This document shows positions 33,832 through 42,334 of a stretch of 64,000 bases of DNA, in pieces. This stretch comes from Aridibacter famidurans (GTDB lineage: Bacteria > Acidobacteriota > Blastocatellia > Pyrinomonadales > Pyrinomonadaceae). The position numbers and the translations under genes are program-made. Each line of letters opens with the position of its first letter. Position 1 is the stretch's first letter. Below the pieces are notes generated by a model that was not told where the DNA came from, did no database searches, and saw nothing but the letters and a program-made list of their open reading frames with translations. The stretch is from contig JAGFIQ010000002.1 of the NCBI GenBank assembly GCA_024103495.1, positions 1 through 64,000 of the forward strand, read 5' to 3'.

Positions 33832-34428
33832 ATGTACTGCAACAAATGCGGATCAGAGAATGCCGATGACGCCGTTTTCTGCCAGAAGTGCGGCAAACGG
33901 TTCGAAATGCAGGCGGAAGAAGAGACTCTTGTCGCGCAAAAGAGCGGGGTACCTGCTTCCGACGACGAAGAGACGATATTCTCCATCCGGCCGACGCTGA
34001 TCTTTGTCGGCTCGGGCTACGTGCTCGCGGTGATAGGCGGCATCCTGTTGGCCGTCCTGCTGGGACTTCTCGGTGTCCTGTTCACGAACTTTGCTATCTC
34101 ATCACTGGTCGTCGTCGTGGTGTGCCTTTCGCTCCTGCTGATCCCGGCCTACCATCACATCAAGCAGAAAATGATCCGGTATACGCTGACCGATTCGAAG
34201 ATCGAGATCGACGAGGGCCTGATCAACAAGACGACCCGAAACGTGCCTCTCCGGATCATTCAGGACGTGACGGTCTCCGCGAACGCATTCCAGAGGATGC
34301 TCGGTTTCGGCAACATCGAGATCGAGAACGCCAATGAGAACGACTCGATGATAGTGCTCAAGAACATCAATTCCCCCAAACAGCACGCCGAACAGATCCT
34401 CCGGCAGATGCGCCTCCTCAACAAGTGA
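33832..34428 (+). CDS. Zinc-ribbon membrane protein with bacterial PH (bPH2) domain
   Basis: A 198-residue protein. The N-terminus is a zinc ribbon, MYCNKCG...VFCQKCGKRF (four Cys, residues 3-20). Two membrane helices follow (about 58-80 and 85-105), and the C-terminal half is a bPH2/DUF304-like domain with KMIRYTLTDSKIEIDEG and RNVPLRIIQDVTVS. Proteins of this build are membrane-associated and uncharacterised; YdbS-type relatives are linked to envelope stress. The next gene, rfbD, begins 28 bases later and may be co-transcribed. Confidence 0.85.
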   Translation: MYCNKCGSENADDAVFCQKCGKRFEMQAEEETLVAQKSGVPASDDEETIFSIRPTLIFVGSGYVLAVIGGILLAVLLGLLGVLFTNFAISSLVVVVVCLSLLLIPAYHHIKQKMIRYTLTDSKIEIDEGLINKTTRNVPLRIIQDVTVSANAFQRMLGFGNIEIENANENDSMIVLKNINSPKQHAEQILRQMRLLNK

Positions 34429-34456
34429 AGAATCCGCGCTCTCATAATCTTGCAAA

Positions 34457-35308
34457 ATGAAGATCTTGGTAACCGGTGCGGAAGGAATGGTCGCCCGGGC
34501 AGTCTCTAGGGTTTGCGTCGGACTCGGCGATGACGTCGTCGCTTTGGCGAAACGCGAACTCGATATCACAGACCGCGATGCCGTAAGCCGTCTGATCGGC
34601 GGCGGGGAATTCGACGCTGTCATCAACTGCGCCGCATTCACCGATGTGGATGGGGCCGAATCAGATCCGCAGCTGTGTTATGCGGTGAACGCTGAGGGTG
34701 TAGAGAATCTGGCGCGGGCCTGCCGCGACGCGGATTCAGTGTTCGTCACTATCTCTACAGACTATGTCTTCGACGGATCGAAGGATGGTTTCTATGACGA
34801 GTCGGATGTGCCACGTCCGCAGTCGGTCTATGCAGCGGCGAAGCTTGAAGGCGAGAAACTGGCCGCAGCCAGCTATGCTCGCTCGATCATCGTCCGTTCC
34901 GGATGGATCTTCGGGCCCGGAGGGACAAACTTCCTGAGCGTGATGCCTGAATTGCTCGCTGACGGAAAGAAGATAACCGCTATCGAAGACAGCTTTGGCA
35001 CTCCTACATACGCGGAAGACCTGGCCGGACATCTCAGGCGGCTCGCTGCTTCGGGATCAGAGGGCGTTTTCCACGTCGTCAATTCGGGAGAGGGAACAAG
35101 CTATCTTGGCTTCGCGAAAGAGATCTGCACGGCGGGAGGCTTCGACGATGCGCTTGTCGCTCCAGTCTCTTCCTCGGACCTCGAACGTCCGGCTCCGAGG
35201 CCGTGGAGTTCGAAGCTGGCGACGGTCCGGGGCGGGACTTTGGGCCCAATGCCGGACTGGCGTGATGCTGTGAAGAGATTTGTGAAGGGAGTGGGTTTCG
35301 GCGCTTAG
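34457..35308 (+). CDS. rfbD: dTDP-4-dehydrorhamnose reductase
   Basis: An extended SDR enzyme of 283 residues that makes dTDP-L-rhamnose by NAD(P)H reduction, the last step of the pathway. The nucleotide-binding Gly motif is MKILVTGAEGMVARAV; FDAVINCAAFTDVDGAE and VTISTDYVFDG are family signatures. The catalytic Tyr/Lys pair is in PQSVYAAAKLEGEK. The other rhamnose genes (rfbA, B, C) are not in the window. Its neighbour on the opposite strand is the Wzc-type kinase, so the region serves surface polysaccharide. CATAAT eight bases before the ATG, with no ribosome site, suggests a leaderless or internal transcript. Confidence 0.9.
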   Translation: MKILVTGAEGMVARAVSRVCVGLGDDVVALAKRELDITDRDAVSRLIGGGEFDAVINCAAFTDVDGAESDPQLCYAVNAEGVENLARACRDADSVFVTISTDYVFDGSKDGFYDESDVPRPQSVYAAAKLEGEKLAAASYARSIIVRSGWIFGPGGTNFLSVMPELLADGKKITAIEDSFGTPTYAEDLAGHLRRLAASGSEGVFHVVNSGEGTSYLGFAKEICTAGGFDDALVAPVSSSDLERPAPRPWSSKLATVRGGTLGPMPDWRDAVKRFVKGVGFGA

Positions 35309-35331
35309 GCGGCGATCCGGAGGTTTGGGCT

Positions 35332-35425
35332 TTAACAACAGCCGGCTGAAGTCGGCGAAACAATCTATTGCCCCTTTCGGTCCCCCCGGTTGAAACGGGG
35401 GGCAGATGATGCGCGGCTGAAGCCG
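35332..35425. repeat. REPIN-like palindromic element, degenerate copy
   Basis: CAGCCGGCTGAAGTCGGCG, then ATTGCCCC, CCCCCCGGTTGAAACGGGGGG then CAGATGAT, and GCGGCTGAAGCCGC. It has the hairpins of the 3342-3481 element but altered ends. Confidence 0.55.
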
Positions 35426-35442
35426 CAAGTTTCCGCCCCTTT

Positions 35443-35580
35443 CTTTGAACCTGGAACTCGTTCTCGCCCCCTCGCTGACGCTCGAGGTTCTGCCGTCGTT
35501 CGCCGCACGCTCCCTGACGGTCGCGTTTCCGCCTCTTTGAATCTGGAACCTGGAACTTGGAACCTGGAACCTGGAACTAT
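35443..35580 (-). repeat. Heptamer-plus-core element, single inverted copy
   Basis: On the minus strand: GTTCCAG/GTTCAAA heptamers next to the kinase stop codon (35577-35579), then the core AGAGGCGGAAACGCGAC, GTCAGGGAGCGTGCGGCG, AACCTCGAGCG, GAGGGGGCGAGAACGA, then again GTTCCAGGTTCAAAGAA. This copy shows the core flanked by heptamers on both sides and defines the unit seen in several copies at 28607-29015. Confidence 0.8.
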
Positions 35581-38111
35581 TCTTTCTCTTCTTCCCAACC
35601 CGGACCGAGTTCATCGCCCGCGACCTCTTCCAGCCTCGGCGTAGTTTCGTCTTCCCGGTAGTAGCGGCTGTAGTCGTATCCGTATCCGTAATAGCTGTAC
35701 TCGACGGAGTTCGGCTTTATACCGTTCAGAACCACGCCGTAAACCCTCGCGCCCATATTCAGAAGCCTGTGCTTGAAGCGCCTCATCAGGTGGATCGAGC
35801 TCTTGCCGGCCATTGCGACAAGCACGACACCGTCTACCAGCGTCGCGATGATCGCCGCGTCCGTAAACGAGATCGCCGGCGGAGAGTCGATGACCACGTG
35901 CTGGAACCTTCCTTTCAGGAACTGGAGAAGGTGCTTCATCTCGTTCGAACTTAGAAGCTCCGCCGGGTTCGGAGGGATCGGCCCGCTCGTGATGACCTTC
36001 AGATTGGGAAGGTCGGGGAACGGCTTGAGCAGATTCTCCGTGTTCTTCTCGCCGGAAAGGTAGTTCGTCAGGCCGTGCGTGTTCTCGAGATCGAATAGGC
36101 TGTGGAGCCTCGGCCTTCGAAGGTCACAGTCGATGATCACGACATCTGCGCCGGATTGAGCCAAAGTGATCGCGGTGTTGATCGCGGTAGTCGTCTTGCC
36201 TTCCGAAGGCTGCGAGGACGTAACCAGAATTGTCTCAGGCGGCTTGCCCGCGGACGAGAAAAGAAGCGACGTACGAAGATGCCTGTACGCTTCGGCCATT
36301 CCCGATCTGTTGTCCTCAAGCGCGACGAACTCTGTGGATGACGTCCGCCCGTTCGAGTTACCGGGAAGCAGTTTCGGTTTCCGCTTGTCCAGCGCCTTTT
36401 GGTGAGGGATGAGCCCCAGCGTCGGAAGCCCGAGGCTTCTGCCTATGTCGTCCGAGCTCTTGATCGAATCGTCGAGGTAATCGAGAAGGAAAGTAAGCCC
36501 GATACCGCCGACAAGCGAAATGAACAGCGCGATCAGGATGTTCCGGCTTCTCGCCGGGCCGACAGGGCTTGCCTGGGCTTTCCCGGTAACCTTTATGTTG
36601 TCGGGCGCGCTCGCGTCGATCGAAAGCTCCATCTCGCGCTCCCTCTGTAGGAGGCGGTCAAGTATTCCACGGTTATTCTCGATCTCGCGCTTTGCAGTGG
36701 TCAGCATCGTTTCCTGCTGTCCCTGCTGATTCGCCCGGGCGGCCTCCTGTTCGTATGCGGCGCTTAGCTGAGCCTCCCGCCTGCGTGCCGTGTTCAGCTT
36801 TGCCGCGAGAGCGGAGGTGATCTCCTTTTGGACCTCTTTCTCGAGCGTCTTGGACTCTTCGTCGATTATCTTCTTGCTTTCGGCCTCAAGGTCCGTCTTC
36901 TGCCTTTTCAGGCTGTCGACAAGGCTGACGCCTTCCTTTACACGCCAGTGTTCGTTCGTGTACTTAACACGCAGTTTGGCGAGCTCCGATTCTGCCTCTT
37001 TGATCTTTTCATCGATCGAGCCGATCTGCTCGTCGAACTTCGCTTTCCTCTCGCTCTTCGTTTCGCGCAGCTGAGAGGCGAGAAGACTGCCGGACGAATC
37101 CGAAAGCGCGTACGGATTCTTCGCCTGCAATGCGGCCGCATATTCGGCTTCCAGCTTCCGCCGGGCGTCGATCGCCTCGAGCAGCTGGCTGCTTACCGTG
37201 CCGAGCCGGCTTGCCGAAAGCTCGGTAGTTTTTCCGTCGCCGACCGGGAGATTGCTCTCGCGAAGCTTTCCAATGAAATCGATCTCCTGATCGCTGATCG
37301 TCTTCTTCAGCTCGATGATGGAGTCCTTGAGGTCCGCAAGCGCTTGTTTTTCGTTCTTTGTCGCGAGCTCGGTGCTCTGGACCTTGTACATCTCGGCGAG
37401 CGTGTTCGCGACCTGCTGGATCAGCTCGGGTTCCGAGCCTCTTATGGTCAGGTTTACAAGGTTGGTCGTCTCCACCTTTTCAACAGAGAGCATCCCGGCA
37501 AGTTCGCCGGCGTATGACTCGGCACGCTGTTTCTGCTCCGGGGTCAGCGAGACCTGCTCGACCGTGTCGGCTTCACGAGAGTCGATCGCCGGAAGTGCGC
37601 TCTGTTGTTCCGGCTGTCTGCCGCCGCCAGTGATCATCGCTCCAAGTGTTTCGAAGATCCCGCGCTGCCGGTTTCCGTCGAGGCTTTCCCGTTCGTAGAG
37701 TTTCATCGCGACAACCACGTCGCGCATAAGGTCCTGGCTCCGCATCAGCTGGAGCTGCGTGTTGTAGTAGTTCTGGTCGTAGCCGAAGTTCAGGATGACG
37801 CTCTGGGAATCTGTCGCTTTCGGTTTCGGCGGTTCGACGATCATCGTCGCAGTCGCTGCGTATTCGTTCGGCTGGCGGAACATATAGAACGCGACGACGG
37901 CAGTGACCATTATCGTAATGGCTAGGATCAAAGGCAGGCGCTTGTAAACGATGCTGAAGTATTCACGGATCGAACGGCTGTCCCCAAGGGAATCGTCGTC
38001 GTAAAAAGGTGAGTACGCGGGAGGATAATCCTGGGGCTGCGGCTGAAGTCCCCTTTCAGATCTGCGGTCTTTGATCTCGGGGATCTGCAGCAAACGGTCG
38101 TTCGATTCCAT
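35577..38111 (-). CDS. Wzc-type polysaccharide co-polymerase/tyrosine autokinase
   Basis: An 844-residue inner-membrane protein that controls exopolysaccharide or capsule chain export. A Wzz-like domain begins at SIREYFSIVYKRLP, with the first membrane helix at about 59-78. A long coiled-coil region spans about 220-490, and a second helix lies near 520. The cytoplasmic BY-kinase domain has Walker A SSQPSEGKTTT (about 629), Walker A' VVIIDCDLRRP and Walker B VVIDSPP. The tail is a tyrosine cluster (YSYYGYGYDYSRYYRE, about 804-819), the autophosphorylation site. GGAGAG precedes the ATG at 38111; the frame extends to 38162 without a ribosome site. No wza or wzx gene is nearby. Confidence 0.93.
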   Translation of the reverse strand: MESNDRLLQIPEIKDRRSERGLQPQPQDYPPAYSPFYDDDSLGDSRSIREYFSIVYKRLPLILAITIMVTAVVAFYMFRQPNEYAATATMIVEPPKPKATDSQSVILNFGYDQNYYNTQLQLMRSQDLMRDVVVAMKLYERESLDGNRQRGIFETLGAMITGGGRQPEQQSALPAIDSREADTVEQVSLTPEQKQRAESYAGELAGMLSVEKVETTNLVNLTIRGSEPELIQQVANTLAEMYKVQSTELATKNEKQALADLKDSIIELKKTISDQEIDFIGKLRESNLPVGDGKTTELSASRLGTVSSQLLEAIDARRKLEAEYAAALQAKNPYALSDSSGSLLASQLRETKSERKAKFDEQIGSIDEKIKEAESELAKLRVKYTNEHWRVKEGVSLVDSLKRQKTDLEAESKKIIDEESKTLEKEVQKEITSALAAKLNTARRREAQLSAAYEQEAARANQQGQQETMLTTAKREIENNRGILDRLLQREREMELSIDASAPDNIKVTGKAQASPVGPARSRNILIALFISLVGGIGLTFLLDYLDDSIKSSDDIGRSLGLPTLGLIPHQKALDKRKPKLLPGNSNGRTSSTEFVALEDNRSGMAEAYRHLRTSLLFSSAGKPPETILVTSSQPSEGKTTTAINTAITLAQSGADVVIIDCDLRRPRLHSLFDLENTHGLTNYLSGEKNTENLLKPFPDLPNLKVITSGPIPPNPAELLSSNEMKHLLQFLKGRFQHVVIDSPPAISFTDAAIIATLVDGVVLVAMAGKSSIHLMRRFKHRLLNMGARVYGVVLNGIKPNSVEYSYYGYGYDYSRYYREDETTPRLEEVAGDELGPGWEEEKE

Positions 38112-38350
38112 ACTACTTCGCTCTCCGGGCTTGTGCCGTTTACCTGCTATAAAGGACAGCATCAGAAACCCTAGCTGTCCCCTTCGTCCGGCAACCTTTT
38201 AATATAAACCCGCCCCGGCACTTAACAAAGGGCCAAAAGACAGAAATACTTGAAAAATATACACGTTTTTGCTGCGTGCCGCAAAAATTCAGCCGTCGCC
38301 CGCGGGCCGCAGTTTTGTCCGGCGCCGAAGGCGGATGATATATTTTCCCT

Positions 38351-38380
38351 TTGGATTCAACATGCGGATCCGGCTATACG
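38351..38380 (+). promoter_or_regulatory. Putative sigma-70-type promoter of the fused oxidoreductase
   Basis: TTGGAT and TATACG are separated by 18 bases, 33 bases before the ATG at 38413. The preceding 150 bases are AT-rich compared with the surroundings and hold no gene. Confidence 0.45.
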
Positions 38381-38412
38381 GAATTTATTAATACGGACGG
38401 AACTATCAGGTA

Positions 38413-41400
38413 ATGAGTGGTACGTACGACATCGCCCTGGGCATTGAAGGCTTCCGGTACTCGGACCTTTACGATGCTCTGCGCCTGAAGGACCTGGCGG
38501 ATGCCTTTTACGAAACGGTAAAGGAGCGCGACGAAGCGCTACACGGCGAGTTGCGGTCCTACATCGACGCGAAAGGCAAGGGCCTTGATCCGAAAACGGC
38601 CTCGAAGATACTTACCGATTCGTCGCCGATCCTCTCGGAATTTGTCGCGAAGCTGTTCTTCATCGACAAAGAGCGCTCGGACCTGAGGAAGGAGATACAG
38701 ACACAGGACCCGATCTGGAAATACAAGTTCTTCGTCCAGCGCCGCGCGGTAAGGAAGTTCAAGGAAGATGATCTCAAGAACTTCCGCGAGCCGGAAGTGA
38801 CGGAGGCGATCCGCGAGTTCAAGAACGCGGTCTATCCCGAAACGCACATACTGGACGGCGAGCTTGCGATAGCGACGGTCGTAGCCGAGCTCGTTGGCGC
38901 CGAAGAGGAATTGCAGAAAGGAGCGCCGCTGTCGGACAGTTCGAAAGAGACGCTTAAGAAGGTCGCAAAAGCTTACGAATCGAAGCTTGAGTCGGTCTTC
39001 GGGAGGGTCTTTTCCGCATTCACCGAGGACATCGACGCGACCGGCGAGCTTCTTCAGGTGCAGTCCGTGCTGCAAATGTACGAGATATGGTCGGCGATCC
39101 ACTTCTACCGCAAGTCCTTCGACTGGTACAGCTTCAAGACCCCGCATCCGCTTGATTACCAGAACCTCGTGAGGATTCAGCGCTCGAGTCCGAAGGTCCC
39201 GGAGGCGCTCGAAGGGCTCGACAAGGAGCTTCGAAGACGCGACGGATTCAAGCTTACCGACGACCGAGGCACTATGCGCGATGCGCTGGCGGAGATCGAC
39301 TACTGCCTGATCTGCCATGAGCGCGAAAAGGATTCCTGCTCGACCGGGCTGCACGAACGCGACGGAAGCGTGAAGGTCAATCCACTTGGTATCACGACCG
39401 CGGGCTGCCCGCTCGACGAGAAGATCTCGGAGATGCACCTGATGAAGAAGCAGGGCGATCCGATCGCGTCGCTCGCTCTTGTGACGATCGACAACCCGAT
39501 GTGCGCCGGGACCGGACACAGGATCTGCAACGACTGCATGAAGGGCTGCATTTTCCAGAAGCAGGAGCCGGTCAACATACCGCTCGCGGAAACCGCATCG
39601 CTGACGGACGTTCTCGACCTGCCGTACGGGTTCGAGATCTACTCGCTTCTGACGCGCTGGAACCCTCTGAACGCCGCTCGGCCGTATCCGCTTCCGTACA
39701 ACGGCAAGAACGTGCTGGTGGTCGGGCTCGGACCTGCGGGATACACGCTCGCGCACTATCTTCTGAACGAGGGCTTCGGTGTCGTCGGCTTCGACGGGCT
39801 GAAGATCGAGCCGCTCAACGACATATGGACCGGGAAGGGAGGAACCGAATGTCCGAAGCCGGTCAAGGACATCAACAAGATCAAATCGGAGCTGGACGAG
39901 CGGATCCTCTCCGGATTCGGAGGCGTGTCGGAATACGGGATCACCGTGCGCTGGGACAAGAACTTCCTGACGATGATCCAGCTTATGCTCACGCGGCGCA
40001 AGCGTTTCCGTGCTTACGGAGGCATCCGGTTCGGCGGGACCCTTACGATCGACGACGCTTGGGATTTCGGCTTCGACCACATCGCGATCGCGACCGGCGC
40101 CGGCCGTCCGACCATCGTCAAGATGAAGAACAACCTGATACGCGGGATCAGGCAGGCTTCCGATTTCCTCATGGCGCTTCAACTTACGGGCGCATTCAAG
40201 AAAGACACGCTCTCAAATCTGCAGGTAAGGCTGCCGGCAGTCGTCATCGGCGGCGGGTTGACGGGTATCGACACTGCCACCGAGATGTTCGCGTACTATC
40301 CCGTGCAAGTCGAGAAAATGCTCGAGAAGTTCGAGGAGGTCTCGGAGGCGTTCGGCGAGGAAGAGATCTGGGCGATGTTCGACGAGGAGGAAAAGAAGGT
40401 GCTTGGCGAGTTCATCGTCCACGGAAAGGAGGTCCGTGCCGAGCGGGAACGCGCGAAGAAGGCGGGCGAGAAGCCCAACTTCATACCGCTAGTCAGAAAA
40501 TGGGGCGGTGTGTCGCTGATCTATCGAAAACGCCTTCAGGATTCGCCGGCGTACAGGCTCAATCACGAGGAGGTCCAAAAAGCGCTTGAAGAGGGTATCG
40601 AGTTCGTCGAATTGATGAACCCGGTTGAGGCGGAGCCGGACGAGCACAACGCCGTGCGCGCGATCGTATTCGAGCGGCTGGATCACAACGAAGAGACCGG
40701 GCGGTTCGATTCGACGGGCGAGCGAGTGCGCTTTCCCGCGCGGACGGTCTGCGTCGCAGCCGGAACGGCACCGAACGTGATCTACGAGAAGGAATTCCCG
40801 GGCACCTTCAAGCTTGACGAATGGAGGCAGTTCTTCGAGCCGCACGAGGTTTCGAGGAATGGCGACGGCGGGCTGCACGTGCGCGAAGCGAAAGACGGGT
40901 TCTTCACTTCGTACGAAAAGGACGGAAAGTTCATTTCCTACTACGGCGATAATCATCCGGCGTTTGCCGGCAACGTCGTCAAGGCGATGGCCTCAGCGAA
41001 GAACGGTTACAAGCGGGTGGCCGAGATCTTCGAGGACGAAATTAGACAGCAGGGCTCTCTCGCGCAGGAAGAAAAGGACCGGATCTTTGCCGATCTGATT
41101 GCCGGGCTTGATGAGCAGCTCCGCGCTTATGTCGTGAAGGTCGACCGGCTAACGCCGACGATCGTCGATGTCGTGGTCAAGGCCCCGCTGCAGGCAAGGA
41201 AGTTCGAACCCGGACAGTTTTACCGACTGCAGAATTTTGAGACGAACTCGCCTGTCGTGGACGGAAAGCGCTTGATGATGGAGGGCCTGGCGCTGACGGG
41301 CGCGTGGGTCGATGAGGAGAAGGGCCTTCTGTCTATGATCGTTCTCGAGATGGGCACGTCGTCGAGGCTCTGCCGTTTCCTGAAAGAAGGCGAAGAAGTC

Positions 41401-42081
41401 GTCGTGATGGGGCCGACCGGAACGCCGACCGAGATCCCGGAGAACGAGACGATAATGCTTGCCGGCGGCGGGCTCGGAAACGCCGTGCTGTTCTCGATCG
41501 CCAAGTCGCTCCGGGAAAAGAACAACAAGGTCATCTATTTCGCGGGATACAAGGACGGAGCCGATCTTTTCAAGAGGGAAGAGATCGAGCAGAACACCGA
41601 CCAGGTCATCTGGGCGACCGACTGGGGAGAAGAGATCGAACCGCACAGGCCGCACGACGCTCACGTTCGCGGGAACATCGTCGAGGCGATGATCGCATAC
41701 GCGAAAGGCGAGCTGACGGAACAGACCGTGAAGCTTTCGGATGTGGACAGGATAATCGCGATCGGCTCCGACCGGATGATGAACGGTGTGAAGGAAGCGC
41801 GCTATTCGACTCTGAAGCCGTACCTGAAGGAACAGCACGTCGCGATAGGGTCGATAAACTCGCCTATGCAATGCATGATGAAGGAGGTCTGCGCGCAGTG
41901 CCTGCAGAAGCACGTAAACCCGCACACGGGCGAGGAAGTCTTTGTTTTCTCGTGCTTTAACCAGGACCAGAATCTGGATTTCGTGGATTTCAAGAACCTG
42001 AACGACCGTCTTCGTGCGAACTCGATCCAGGAGAAGCTGTCGAACAAGTGGCTGGATCGGGCGCTTGTCAATGTTCAGTGA
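38413..42081 (+). CDS. 1222-residue fused flavoprotein: GltD/NfnB-like plus PyrK/NfnA-like domains
   Basis: A very large cytoplasmic oxidoreductase. Residues 1-290 are a helical region I do not recognise. A Cys-rich segment follows (about 296-380: YCLICHEREKDSCS, AGCPLDEK, HRICNDCMKGCIF), fit for two [4Fe-4S] clusters as in GltD/NfnB. The FAD Rossmann motif is VLVVGLGPAGYTLA (about 433) and the NAD(P) motif AVVIGGGLTGIDTA (about 609). From about 905 a ferredoxin-reductase fold begins (FEPGQFYRLQNF), with LAGGGLGNAVLF (about 1016) and a final CMMKEVCAQC...FSCF [2Fe-2S] site (about 1152-1180), as in PyrK/NfnA. The order B-A in one chain suggests an NfnAB- or SudAB-like electron-transfer enzyme. 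The redox partners are unknown. It is monocistronic. Confidence 0.85.
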   Translation: MSGTYDIALGIEGFRYSDLYDALRLKDLADAFYETVKERDEALHGELRSYIDAKGKGLDPKTASKILTDSSPILSEFVAKLFFIDKERSDLRKEIQTQDPIWKYKFFVQRRAVRKFKEDDLKNFREPEVTEAIREFKNAVYPETHILDGELAIATVVAELVGAEEELQKGAPLSDSSKETLKKVAKAYESKLESVFGRVFSAFTEDIDATGELLQVQSVLQMYEIWSAIHFYRKSFDWYSFKTPHPLDYQNLVRIQRSSPKVPEALEGLDKELRRRDGFKLTDDRGTMRDALAEIDYCLICHEREKDSCSTGLHERDGSVKVNPLGITTAGCPLDEKISEMHLMKKQGDPIASLALVTIDNPMCAGTGHRICNDCMKGCIFQKQEPVNIPLAETASLTDVLDLPYGFEIYSLLTRWNPLNAARPYPLPYNGKNVLVVGLGPAGYTLAHYLLNEGFGVVGFDGLKIEPLNDIWTGKGGTECPKPVKDINKIKSELDERILSGFGGVSEYGITVRWDKNFLTMIQLMLTRRKRFRAYGGIRFGGTLTIDDAWDFGFDHIAIATGAGRPTIVKMKNNLIRGIRQASDFLMALQLTGAFKKDTLSNLQVRLPAVVIGGGLTGIDTATEMFAYYPVQVEKMLEKFEEVSEAFGEEEIWAMFDEEEKKVLGEFIVHGKEVRAERERAKKAGEKPNFIPLVRKWGGVSLIYRKRLQDSPAYRLNHEEVQKALEEGIEFVELMNPVEAEPDEHNAVRAIVFERLDHNEETGRFDSTGERVRFPARTVCVAAGTAPNVIYEKEFPGTFKLDEWRQFFEPHEVSRNGDGGLHVREAKDGFFTSYEKDGKFISYYGDNHPAFAGNVVKAMASAKNGYKRVAEIFEDEIRQQGSLAQEEKDRIFADLIAGLDEQLRAYVVKVDRLTPTIVDVVVKAPLQARKFEPGQFYRLQNFETNSPVVDGKRLMMEGLALTGAWVDEEKGLLSMIVLEMGTSSRLCRFLKEGEEVVVMGPTGTPTEIPENETIMLAGGGLGNAVLFSIAKSLREKNNKVIYFAGYKDGADLFKREEIEQNTDQVIWATDWGEEIEPHRPHDAHVRGNIVEAMIAYAKGELTEQTVKLSDVDRIIAIGSDRMMNGVKEARYSTLKPYLKEQHVAIGSINSPMQCMMKEVCAQCLQKHVNPHTGEEVFVFSCFNQDQNLDFVDFKNLNDRLRANSIQEKLSNKWLDRALVNVQ

Positions 42082-42112
42082 ACAGTGTTCATCGATCAAT
42101 GCGCGGCTCTAG

Positions 42113-42301
42113 ACGGATCGCGCCGGACCGCGGGCGTCCCCGCCCGCAAATCTGCAGGCCATAGCGCTGTTCTTAACGGATCGCGCCGAACCGCGGGCTT
42201 CCCCGCCCGCAAATCTGCAGCCCATAGGGCTGCTCTAAACGGATCGGGCTGGACCGCGGGCGTCCCCGCCCGCATATCGGCAGCGCAAAGCGCTGCTCTA
42301 A
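42113..42301 (+). repeat. 63-bp tandem repeat, three exact-length copies
   Basis: Copies start ACGGATCG at 42113, 42176 and 42239, and the next unit breaks off as ACGGGG at 42302. Each unit contains GACCGCGGGCGTCCCCGCCCGC and ends GCTCTAA or similar. The last copy carries GCAGCGCAAAGCGCTGC and GCTCTAAACGGG, shared (inverted) with the 90-bp repeat at 10703. Sixty-three is a multiple of three and of seven, so the array stays open as a spurious peptide. It is followed by GGGGACAAGCCTCGCCCC, also found inside hemW. Confidence 0.85.
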
Positions 42302-42334
42302 ACGGGGACAAGCCTCGCCCCTACATTCGGCCTC

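Noticed and set aside
38539-40182. 547-codon frame on the minus strand
   Set aside because: It is antisense to the conserved middle of the fused oxidoreductase and is open because of high-GC codon bias. The same holds for long antisense frames opposite purL, ileS and the 18886-19920 gene.
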